Shown piece after piece: positions 13,669 to 23,300 of a stretch of 64,000 nucleotides of DNA. This DNA is from Himantopus leucocephalus. Taxonomy: Eukaryota > Chordata > Aves > Charadriiformes > Recurvirostridae. The notes beneath the pieces were generated by a model. It ran no database searches. It was not told the origin of the DNA and worked only from the letters and a program-made list of their open reading frames with translations. Numbering within the stretch: position 1 is the stretch's first letter; every line of letters begins with the position of its first letter. The stretch is from contig RSEF01000004.1 in the NCBI GenBank assembly GCA_003993805.1, positions 77,054,650-77,118,649 on the forward strand, written 5' to 3'. The position numbers and the translations under genes are program-made.

Positions 13669-15344
13669 TAAAACACAAGTGTGTTTCTGGGACAATTTGA
13701 ATATTTTGCTAACTTTGAATTTATATTCCACTGGGAGGTGATCACTGACCTGGGCTGATGCAGACTGCTCACACTTAACCCCTTCTCAAGCAGCCTGGCC
13801 GAGTCCATAACTCTTGGCCCTGAGTCTCTTCGAGTCCTCCATGGCACCAGAAATATGCTTGGTTTTCTATTACATGGTAACTGAAATAATAGGACTGTGT
13901 CACCACAAGGTGGCTGTAAAAGTGGTGTTTTTCTCACTTAAAAAGAGCAGTGTGACAACATATGGGAAAGTATGGACATTCAAAGTCTGCTATAACTGTG
14001 CACAACAGCTGAGAATGTCGCATGGGGCCAAGTTCCAGCTAAGGCCCATGCATATTTCACAACAGGAGCTGCCCCTGGGGTAGATCGTATGCAGAACCAG
14101 GAATGTATTTTAGAGGGAAAATGCTGACTGACTTCAAAGGAGTGAACTTGCATTTATGCAGCGTACATGGTGAGGGTACCAAGACCCAGTAATAAACTAA
14201 CTAGGGAGCTGTTAATTAGCAGTGCAAAATACCTACTGAGAAAGAGGAAAAATAAACAGTTGTATACAAAGAGAAAGATAAAAGGTACAAATAGAGCAAG
14301 AGATCTTGACTTCTGAAGAGTTCTGAAAACAATGGAACATTTTAAAGAAATTAGACCACACTAAATGTTAAGAAGTTGAGAGTATTCTTTCAAATGCTTT
14401 ATTTTATTCGATGTAATTTATCTCACACTAGACTGAAAACCTTTGAGAATTGTTCTTAATTTTTTTAAGAAACATTTGTGAAAGAGAAACGTTGGGAAAT
14501 ACGTTTCGCTCTAACCCCAGAGGAATGCTACAGGAATTTCATTCTAAGACCTTAGGAAGCTGTGTTGTTCAGCCTGTCCTTTTGGGTTCTTGTTAATCTT
14601 TAAATTTTGTAAGTTCATATTTTACAATTTATGTTGATACGTCTGTTTCTTGAAAATTCAGGTTGCAAATAAATAGTTTATTTCTGCATAAAAAAAATGC
14701 AATGTAGTAGAAATATTTTATTTTGATCCAGAAGGGTTATATGCAGTAACTGTAGTTAATTTAATTTATTTATTTCAGTTCAACAGTATTGTCAGAAATT
14801 AATATTTCATTTTTACTGCAAAAGAATAAAGGTATGTTTTGCAAATTCTGAAGTTAAGTTGGAATACAGGTTAAAAAAACCCAAACCAAACCAAACAAAA
14901 AAACCCCATGGAGTGGCTATTCCAAATCTAAATAATTTTCTTACAACGTTTCCCTTCAGAATTGCTAAATGTTCTTAGATATGGAGAATTTCAGCTATCC
15001 AGTTTCACTTCATTTTCCTGAAGATAATTTGTGTTTAACTTTTACCCATTTATTCCATTTTCTCATGATATATATCATCTTTCTGCCTTTGGACTGTGAG
15101 TTTAAAAAATTTATTGCAAGTGGAAAGTCATTTAAGTAACATGAAAAATGGAATTTCTACTTCTTGTTCTTCATACATAATCACAAACAAGTGAGACGGT
15201 ATAAACACACATAAATATATTTAAATCACAACAGGTATGTTAATGTGAATATAAGATTAATGTGTATATCTAATACAGTATAATACAGACCCAATGTTTA
15301 CTGGATACAGTACTGCCACCTTTTGGTTGTGTTCCTCACTGCTA
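13669..15344. other. Intergenic DNA between two CR1 copies
   Basis: AT-rich, with no recognisable exon or RNA gene. An A-rich patch lies at 14,871-14,908. Confidence 0.6.
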
Positions 15345-17769
15345 CTCACAAGCTCTTGTCCTGCTGGGGGACATCAACCACCCCAACTTTTGCTGGAAAA
15401 GCAACACAGCAAGCTCTAGGCAATCCAGGAGACTCCTGGAGTGCATCGAAGATAACTTCTTAAGCCAGGTAATAGACAGCCCTACAACAGGAGATGCAAT
15501 ACTGGACCTGATGGCCACCAACACAACTGAACTCATTGGTGACGTCAAGATCGGAGGCAGCCTGGGCTGCAGTGATCATGCACAGGTGGAGTTTGCAGTC
15601 GTGAGGGATATGGGTCAGGTGAAGAGTAAAGCCAGGACCCTGAATTTTAGGAAAGCAAACTTCCAGCTCTTCAAGCATTTAGTCAATAAGGCCCCCTGGG
15701 AAACTGCCCTCAGGGACAAGGGTGCAGAACAGAGCTGGCAGATCTTTAAGGATGCTTTCCACAGAGCGCAAGAACTCTCGGTCCCAAGGAATAAGAAATA
15801 AGGAAAGGAAGGCAAGAGACTAGGATGACTGAGTTGAGATCTGCTGGTCAAACTAGAGGGCAAGAAGAAAATACATAGGCAAGTGATAGCAGGGACAGGT
15901 GTCCTCGGAAGAGTATAGGGATGCTGCCTGGTTTAGGGATGGGGTCAAGAAGGCCAAGGCACAGATGGAGCTGAACTTGGCAAAGAATGCAAAGAATAAT
16001 AAAAAGGGCTTCTGCAGGTATGTCACCCAGAAAAGGAAGATCAAAGACAGCGTACCCCTTCCCCCCTTTCCCAGATGTGCAAGAGTGGCAAACTGGTAAC
16101 AACAGACAGGAACGCTGAGGTACTTAACAACTTTTTTTGCCTTAATCTTCAATGTCCAACTCTCCTCCCACACCTCTCGAGCGGATGGACTGCAAGACAG
16201 GGACTGGGGGAGAAAAGTCTTTCCCACTGTAAGAGATCAGACATAATTCTATGGGACTTGATGAGATGCATCCCAGAGTCTCAAGGGAATTGGCTGGGGT
16301 AGCTGCCAAGCCACTCTCCATCATATTCGAAAAGTCACAGCAGTCAGGTAAAGTCCCTGGTGATGGAAAAAAAGGAAACATTGCACCCATTTTTAAAAAG
16401 GGTAGAATGGACGACCCTGGGAACTACCGACCTGTAGGCCTCACCTCTGTGCCTGGAAAGATTGTGGAACAGATCCTCCTACAAGCTATGCTAAGGCACA
16501 TGGACGACAGCAAGGGAGGTGATTTGAGACAGCCAGCATGGCTTCACTAAGGGAAGTTCTGCCTGACCAACCTAGTGGCGTTCTGTGATCGAGTGACTAC
16601 ATCAGTGGACAAGGGAAGAGCTATGGATGTGGTCTCTCTGGACTTCTGTAAGGCCTTTGACACAGTCTGCCACAACATCCTTCTCTCTAAGTTGGGCAGG
16701 TATGGATTTGTTGGGTGGACTGTTCAGTGGATGAGGAATTGGTTGGATGGTTGCATCCCGAGGGTAGTGGTCAACGGCTCAATGTCCAGATGGAGATCAG
16801 TGACAAGTGGTGTCCCTCAGGGGTTCATATAGGGACAAGTACTGTTTAATATCTTCATCAATGACATAGAGAGTGGGACTGAGTGCACCCTTACTAAGTT
16901 TGCTGAAAACACCAAGCTGAGTGGTGCAGTTGATACACCTGAGGAATGGGATGCAATCCAGAAGGATGTGGAAAAGCTCGAGAAGTGGGCCTGTGTGAAT
17001 CTCATGAGGTTCATCAAGGCCAAGAGCAGGGTCCTGCACCTGGGTCATGGCAACCCCTGCTATCAATACAGGCTAGGGAATGAAGGGATTGAGAGTAGCC
17101 CTGAGGAGAAGGACTTGGGGGTACTGTCAGATGAAAAGCTGGACATGAGCCAGCAATGTGCAATGACAGCCCAAAAGGTGAAGCGTATCCTGGGCTGCAT
17201 CAAAAGAAGCATGGCCAACAGGTCGAAGGAGGTGATTCCAGCCCTCTACTTTGCTCTGGTGAGACCCCACCTGGAATATTGCATCCAGTTCTGGAGTCCT
17301 CAGCACAGGAATGACATGGTGCTGTTGGAGTGGGTCCAGAGGAGGGCCACAAAGATGATCGGAGGGCTGGAGCACCTCTCCTGTGAGGACAGGTTGAGAG
17401 AGTTGGGGTTATTCAGCCTGGAGAAGAGAAGACCCCAGGGAAACCTTATCTTGGCCTTTTATTACTTTAAGGGGGCCTACAGGAAAACAAGGGACAAATT
17501 TTTTAGCAGGGCCTGTTGCAATAGGGCAATGGTTTTAAACCATTAAACCAGAAGGAAGAAAATTTTTACAGTGAGGGTGGTGAAACACTGGAATAGGTTT
17601 CCCAGAGGTGGTAGATGCACCATCCCTTGAAACATTCAAGATCAGGTTCAACAGGGCTCTGAGCAACCTTACCTAGTTGAAGATGTCCCTGCTTATTGCA
17701 GGAGGGTTGTACTTGATGACCTTTAAAGACCTCTTCCAACCCAAACTATTCTATGATTTTATAATTCTA
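15345..17769 (+). mobile_element. CR1 LINE, 5'-truncated, most complete copy here
   Basis: About 2.4 kb of CR1 reaching from inside the ORF2 endonuclease domain to the 3' end. The left end is a typical 5' truncation, starting near the GDxNxP endonuclease motif. The right end has the CTTCCAACCC signature and a decayed ATTCTATG tail (about 17,733-17,769). No obvious target-site duplication was seen, as is common for CR1. Confidence 0.93.
15354..17545 (+). pseudogene. CR1 ORF2 relic (endonuclease/reverse transcriptase)
   Basis: An intact ORF2 encodes an apurinic-type endonuclease and a reverse transcriptase that copy CR1 RNA at a chromosomal nick. Endonuclease pieces visible are LLGDINHPNFCW at the start and the catalytic-type CSDHAQVEF near 15,568-15,594. 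Reverse-transcriptase pieces are [17 protein letters not shown] near 16,423, motif [14 protein letters not shown] near 16,640 and motif B SGVPQG near 16,805. Motif C reads FAEN (about 16,900) where active copies have FADD, so a catalytic aspartate is gone. Stops and frame changes break it, for example near 16,549 and 16,830. The C-terminal part stays open from about 16,968 to 17,546. It is a dead copy and the family assignment is secure. Confidence 0.92.
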
Positions 17770-18362
17770 CATATGGGTAATCGCATTACAAACATTTTTC
17801 TTATAAACTTCATTTTATTAAAAATACAAAAATTCTACATAAAATACAGGATTTTATGAGTGTGTGTCCAGTTCCGTGAGTTTTTCCAGATTCCTAGAGC
17901 AAGAGGTTCCAGTTTATCTGAATGTTGTTTGTGCTATTTACCATTAAATTTCTAAGTTTGCCAAAGCCTATATGTGAGGGCTGGGTCTACAGATCTGATG
18001 ATTTGGCTTCCCATAAAGCTGACTTACTTAACATATATTTCAAAGGTGGTGACATCAGCTGATGTACTTTTTTTTCAGTGTTCTTCCATTTGAACATCTA
18101 GACCTAAGGGGAGGGTAAATCTTGTGAACTGCCTTGAAATCAGCTGCTGCTTCTGTAGATCCCTCAGAACCCTAGAGCAATTGCACATCTTTCAGACTCC
18201 TGCTTGATGGTCAGATTTAGAGATAACGCAAGACTTTATGTTTAAACCCCTATCTGCTCACTTTGTATTTAAATCTCTATCTGATAGCTTGGGACCCAGT
18301 ATCTTCAAAGTTGTGTGCAGCCAGTGCAAACCTTGAACTTCATTCAGTCACCTGAAGAGTGA
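17770..18362. other. Intergenic DNA, nothing recognised
   Basis: Moderately AT-rich sequence between two CR1 elements. No exon of the SDR gene that begins beyond the gap was found here. Confidence 0.6.
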
Positions 18363-18546
18363 CGTAGAATCATAGAGTCATAAAATGGTTTAGGTTGGAA
18401 AGGACATTAAAAATCATCACGTTCCAACCCCCCTGCCATGTGCAGGGACACGTTCCACTACACCAGGTTACCCAAACCCCCATCCAACCTGGTCTTTAAC
18501 ACTTCCAGGGGTGGGACATCCACAGCTTCTCTGGGCAACCTGTTCC
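18363..18546 (-). mobile_element. CR1 LINE 3' end, left side of gap
   Basis: Reverse-strand CR1 3' UTR: AGAATCATAGAGTCATAAAATGG, GGTTGGAAAGGACAT and the CACAGCTTCTCTGGGCAACC block, running straight into the N gap. The matching upstream part of a CR1 in the same orientation resumes at 18,557. The two may be one element or two different copies joined. Confidence 0.9.
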
Positions 18547-18556
18547 NNNNNNNNNN
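18547..18556. other. Assembly gap (10 N)
   Basis: Ten N. By comparison with the other CR1 copies in the window, roughly 200 bp of CR1 would be missing between the flanks, so the gap size is nominal. Base composition changes sharply across it. Confidence 0.95.
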
Positions 18557-18632
18557 TCCTCTCCAGGCTGAACAACCCCAACTCTCTCAACCTGTCCTCG
18601 TAGGAGAGGTGCTCCAGCCCTCTTATCCGTGC
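18557..18632 (-). mobile_element. CR1 LINE ORF2 end, right side of gap
   Basis: Reverse-strand CR1 encoding the [14 protein letters not shown] C-terminal segment of ORF2. Its right end near 18,632 is the 5' truncation point of the element, after which unique GC-rich sequence begins. Confidence 0.88.
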
Positions 18633-18805
18633 TGATCACTGCCTGAGCTCCCGAGGCATCTCCATGCCCACCTAGGGCAGACACCCGCTGTCTCTTGAAG
18701 ACCCGGCATTGCTTTTTCTCCCTTGCCACGGGGCAGCGACGGGAGGGTGAGCCTACTGCGCGGAGCTTTCTACTGCCCGTGGCTGATGCTTCCTTCCTCC
18801 CCCAG

Positions 18806-18916
18806 GCTGCCCTCAACATGCTCACCAAGTGCCAGGCTCTGACCTACGCGGAAGCCGGGATCCTCTGCGTGGCACTTCACCCCGGCTGGGTGAAAACCGA
18901 CATGGGCAGCCAGGAG
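18806..18916 (+). CDS. SDR (C-factor/sniffer-like) penultimate coding exon, partial gene
   Basis: An exon of exactly 37 codons in phase 0, translated from AALNMLTKCQ to TDMGSQE. It contains the conserved short-chain dehydrogenase/reductase stretch LHPGWVKTDMG, the loop following the substrate-site strand. AALNM is the part that directly follows the catalytic YxxxK in this family, so the YxxxK and the N-terminal cofactor-binding TGxxxGIG motif belong to earlier exons that are not in the window. A pyrimidine-rich acceptor (CTTCCTCCCCCAG) precedes it and a GTGGGT donor follows. Relatives (bacterial C-factor, insect sniffer, vertebrate C-factor-like proteins) are cytosolic NAD(P)-dependent carbonyl reductases of about 250 residues. 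The substrate of this one is unknown. Only about 250 bp of intron separates the exon from the N gap. Confidence 0.9.
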
Positions 18917-19613
18917 GTGGGTTTCGGCTGAGCAGGTCGAGGAGGGGGACCCATGAGTGGGACCCAAGCCCGCTAACTTGCAGTGGCCTGGGAGGTGCCT
19001 GGGGTGGCCAGGATGGCTCTTGGGAGGAGGAGGGGTCCGTGTGAGAATGAGTTGCCTCTCAGGCTGCAAGTTGCCCGTGTCAGTGCTGGGCCACTGCAGA
19101 AGATGTTGGTGCTGCCCGGGAAATAGCATCGGCTCATATCCAGGGCGAGCAGGAGGCCTGTTCAGGGGGAAAAAGGCTTTGGGCAGCCCGGAGATGTGCG
19201 GAGAACCTGAATCCAAGAGAGCAGGGAGGAGAGGAGCAGCACCGTCCCGCCCTGCACCCCCTTCCTCGGAGAGCTGCAGGTCCATGAGGACTCCGCTCAC
19301 CCTGCAGGATCCCTTGGTGCCTGCAACCCTGGAGTTTTGGGAAGGCTGCACGTGGCATCCCGCTTGCAGCAGGGATCTGTGGCATGTCCTGTTGATTTAA
19401 GCCCGTAGCTGGCTTCCCAGCCCAAGCCACCTCCATCCAAGCCATCGGCGAGCACGCAGATACCCGACCATCCTCCCACATAACGGACCCGTCCCACCTC
19501 CCCTGGCTCTCTACTCGCTCTGGGTGGAAGGAGCCACGCTGCCGACCTGCTGAGTGGACAGCTGGGAGTGACAGTGGTGTCTTGGTCCTGCTCCTCACTT
19601 GTTCCCGTTGCAG
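18917..19613 (+). other. Intron of the SDR gene
   Basis: A 697-bp intron with GT start (GTGGGT) and AG end (TTGTTCCCGTTGCAG). Both flanking exons are in phase 0. GC-rich with no repeat recognised. Open frames inside it are not supported. Confidence 0.88.
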
Positions 19614-19727
19614 GCTGACCTGACGGTGGACACAAGCGTGCGGGGGCTGCTCTCTGTACTGCCGAACCTCTCTGAGAAACACAGCGGGACCCTGCTCAAC
19701 TGGGAGGGTAAAGCTATTCCTTGGTGA
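19614..19727 (+). CDS. SDR (C-factor/sniffer-like) terminal coding exon
   Basis: The last 37 codons plus TGA of the same SDR gene. It starts ADLTVDTSVRGLL and ends GTLLNWEGKAIPW, the C-terminal form typical of C-factor-like reductases (a W-x-G near the end, followed by a short hydrophobic tail). It joins the 18,806-18,916 exon without a frame change, giving the continuous junction GSQE-ADLT. With that exon it covers about 74 residues, roughly the last 30 percent of a typical ~250-residue family member. No frame damage is visible in this part, so the gene may be functional in the bird even though its 5' part is missing here. Confidence 0.9.
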   Translation, partial: ADLTVDTSVRGLLSVLPNLSEKHSGTLLNWEGKAIPW

Positions 19728-19905
19728 CGGCTCTCTGTCCCCGCGAGGGACCCTGCAGTGCCAGGGGACTCGCCGGGTGCCCTGGAGGACCGGGATGCTC
19801 AACCCTCTGTGGTCTGCAAGCCCCGTACCTGGGGCTGCACCGGGCGTGCCGGGCAACCTGTGATCCCTGCCTTCACCTTGCTAATAAAGAAAGTCAATTA
19901 GTACC
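19728..19905 (+). other. 3' UTR of the SDR gene
   Basis: Short 3' UTR from the TGA to the probable cleavage zone 10-20 bases past the AATAAA signal. A CR1 insertion starts about 70 bp further on and is outside the transcript if this signal is used. Confidence 0.65.
19883..19888 (+). terminator. Poly(A) signal AATAAA of the SDR gene
   Basis: Canonical AATAAA 155 bp after the stop codon, in otherwise GC-rich DNA where the hexamer is unlikely by chance. Confidence 0.75.
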
Positions 19906-19975
19906 TGTGCCTTCTCCCAGCTGCAGTGCCCCCGCTGAGACCGTCTCTGCCCCTGCAAAAAACAACCCGGCCCTT

Positions 19976-20329
19976 CACTACCTAAAAAGTCCTACACGAA
20001 AGATGGGGACAGACTTTGGGCCTACGGGAAAGATGGCGACAGACTTTTTAGCAGGGTCTGTTGCGACGGGAGAAGGGGTGGTGGCTTCAAACTGGAAGAG
20101 GGAAGATTTAGATGAGATATTAGGAAGAAATTCTTTCCTGTGCGGGTGGTGAGCCCCTGGCGCAGGTTGCCCCGAGAAGCTGTGGCTGCCCCATCCCTGG
20201 AGGTGTTCAAGGCCAGGTTGGACAGGGCTTGGAGCAACCTGGGCTGGTGGGAGGTGTCCCTGCCCAGGGCAGGGGGGGTGGAACTGGATGATCTTTAAGT
20301 TCCCTTCCAACCCAAATTCTTCTATTCAT
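19976..20329 (+). mobile_element. CR1 LINE 3' end with internal 30-bp duplication
   Basis: CR1 3' region including the translated-style block RKKFFPVRVV-like DNA (GAAATTCTTTCCTG), the GAAGCTGTGGCTGCCCCATC block and the CCCTTCCAACCC end with a TTCTATTCAT tail. It lies just downstream of the SDR poly(A) site, in sense orientation. Confidence 0.9.
19991..20047 (+). repeat. Tandem duplication inside CR1 (30-bp period)
   Basis: Unit 19,991-20,017 recurs at 20,021-20,047 with three substitutions in 27 bases. The other CR1 copies in the window have one copy, so this duplication happened within this element. Confidence 0.85.
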
Positions 20330-23300
20330 CTCTGAGGCGAAGGGAGGTCCCAGGGGGCCTGTAACCAGCCCAAAGCCCTGCTGTCCTCCCTGGCTGCTGA
20401 GTGTGCCCAGGTCTGCCTGGTCTCTGTCGTGGTTCCACCCAAAGCGTGGTGGCTTTGCTGCAGACTTCTCGGGGGGACTTTGTACGGGACACAGTGTCCT
20501 TGGGAGCAGCCTTGGGGCTGTAATGGGAGGACCGGTAGCACCATAGTCCAGTTTTGCAATCCCAGGCAGCCAGCTCTTCCCATAGTGGAGTCCCAACTGA
20601 GCATGGTATCCCTGGGTGGGGGAAATCTGCTCCCATGGGGGAAGCACAGCGTGGGAATGGCACTTCTGCGGGATGGAGAGGCTGAGAACCTTAATAAGAT
20701 GGGCCGGGCAGCGCTGGACTGCATGAATTTGCCCCCAAGGTGGTAACACCCCCAAAGAAAAGGACTTTGGGGTGGTGCTGGGTTATCTCAGGAGGGTTCT
20801 GCCCCATCTGGAACGATCTCTTCTCCTTGGGGAAGGTGGGGAAAAGGAGCCGGGTGCTTCTGCAAAACCAAACCTCGTCTCAGGTGGGCAGAGCAACTTG
20901 GCACGTGGGGGAGGCAAACCCACTGCTCCTTGCCTCAGAGGCCACCACCCCCTCTTTCTCATCTGGAGGATCAGCTGAAGCACCTCTGTCCCTCCGCATC
21001 TGGCCTTTTCTGGGGCCGTACCTCTCCCCCGGAGCGCGGGATTGCCTGGCAGCACCAGCTTTGCTGGGAATCTTGAGGCCATGCACTGCTCCGTGGAGGA
21101 ATCTCCCCGCCATTTCCCAACCAGGAGCATGAATGCCGCCGTCCCCCCAACCCCAGGCAGACAGAGCGTGGGGACAGTCTACGGGGCTGTGCCCCAACAA
21201 GCTCCAACGAGCCCTGGCACCCGCAGCCTGGGGTGAGTCACAGGCACCAGTGAGTTCTCCTTCCTCGCCAGCTCCAGTTCCTCCCAAACCAGTGGCGTTT
21301 TGGTAGCTGAGGCTTTGGAGAAAAGGGGGACAGCAGGGAGTGTCTGCAACCTGGGTGCCACTCTGGGCTTGGGGACAAGAGTGCCGGTGGCTGGAGGTAG
21401 CAGCGCTGCCACAGCTTGTGAGCTTGGACCCCTGGCACCTCGTACCCCCTTCTTGGGGGTGCCAAGCTGCCCAGGTGCCCAGCCAGGGATAGGAGGAGAG
21501 GCAAGATGCCCCTGTGAAGTTCAGGGGTGCTGGGAGCATCCCCAGATGGAGAAGGGGTCCTTTATTCCGCATAATGGACGGACACATCCTTTCTGGAGCA
21601 ATATTCAGGAGCTGGGACACCTGGGTCCCACCTGAGACCCGCTTCTGTCCTGGAGCTGGGGCTCTGCTGCCCCGTCCCTGGCATGGGGCTAATGCCAACC
21701 TCCGCCTCTGCCAAGCCCCTGGGCTGTTTGGAACCCGCTCTCTTCCCCATGCCCAGGTTGACACGCGCTTTTCCAAGCCCGTGCTCTGCTTCCCAAGGCC
21801 CTCGGGAGACGGCGCTGCCAGCACCGCTGCGGGGAGCCGTACCCACGCGAGGCACCCGCTGCTGCATGGGTGCTCCCTGGCGGGGAGACGCTGGCCTTGG
21901 CAGCCCCAGCTGAGGACTGCTTCATCCTCGGGGAAGCTCTGAACCGTCTGAGCTCTTCCCAGCCACCCGGTTTCCCACGCAAACACTTGCTCGTCTTCGC
22001 TCTTTCCTTTCTTGTCGGTGCTGCGGTAGCAGCAGGAGGAGAGAAGTCCCTTGTGAGGAACGGCTGAGGGACAGGAGCATGGGTGAAGGGCCTGATCCCG
22101 CAGCTGTATGGCTGGTTCTCCTGCCCCAGTTGCTCCACACAAGCCAGTTGGAGCCCACCAGTCACAGTGGGCTGAGTCCATGCCCATCTCTCTCCATGTT
22201 CCTCCCTTCTGCCCCACGCCGCGTGCTGGATCCTGGGGGCTGAGCTATGCCAGGGATCCCACCACTACTTCCAGGCAGCTTATAGTCCCCCCCCATCATC
22301 ACTGCCAGCCCCGTGAGATGGATGCAGATGCTCCCCTGGGAACACAGGGAGAAACGGGACTGCTGAAAGCTGGGACCAGCTCCATCAGCTTGGCTGATGG
22401 CCTGCAGCGCTGGTGACACAGGATGGTTGCCCACCTGCTGTGACAGCAGGGTTTTGGCTGAGCTCAGGAGGTTCCCTGTGATCATCTCTCTCCGGCCCCC
22501 TGGAAACTGGAACATCACAGCGTGGGCAGGTCACCCGGGACGTGGGTGGCCCTGTGTGCCCCGGCTGTACCAAAGGTGGTGGGAGGAGGCATGGGAAGCT
22601 CTGCAGGTGAAATCCACTCTGGCTTTTCTAGAAGCCCAGCTGCTGGGGATGGGAACGAACCTCGAGGGGCTGCTGGACGTTGAAGCACCATGAGCATCAG
22701 CCCGTAGGAAGCCCAGTGCAACGGTCTTCCCTTCGGGTGCCGGGAGAGCGGGCTAATTGCTGTGCAGAGCCAAGTGGCAGCAGGTCGGTCGATCCCATTT
22801 TTCAAGCCAACAGGAGACTGGGGCAGGACTACCCAGCTTGGACCTCTGCCACTGGGAATCACCCTTGGGGAGTGCTTTGCCATCGCAGGTGAGACCGGCT
22901 GCTCCCCAGGAGCCCATCCTTCCACCCGCCAAGACAAGGCTCGTCCCAGGGAGCACGCGCTGGAGCTGAGCTGCCAAGGACCGTGCCAGCCATGGTGATT
23001 TGGAGGCCAGGGATGCCCGAGCACCTTCAGGTGCTCCAGGGCACGTGTTCCTCAAGAAGCCTCAGTGTGGGGCCAGATGGGCAGGTCCCCCTGCTCAAAT
23101 GCTTGCCAAGTGGTGTCGGCTTTTCCTTTGCACAAGTTCCGGGTGTTTGTGCTCATGCAGCTGATTATCTCCCCGTTTCCTCTCCTGCCTGATGTTTCCT
23201 GCCTGGCTCGCTCCCGTTGGCCGGCTTTGCCTTTTGTGTCGGGCTTATCTCCTGGCTCTGGGCAACGTCAGACCTCAGCATCCTCCCTGCCCACCGTGGT

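Noticed and set aside
20880..22217. 445-codon open frame on the - strand
   Set aside because: Same reasons: many overlapping frames, no domain, composition driven by GC content, and no splice or promoter support.
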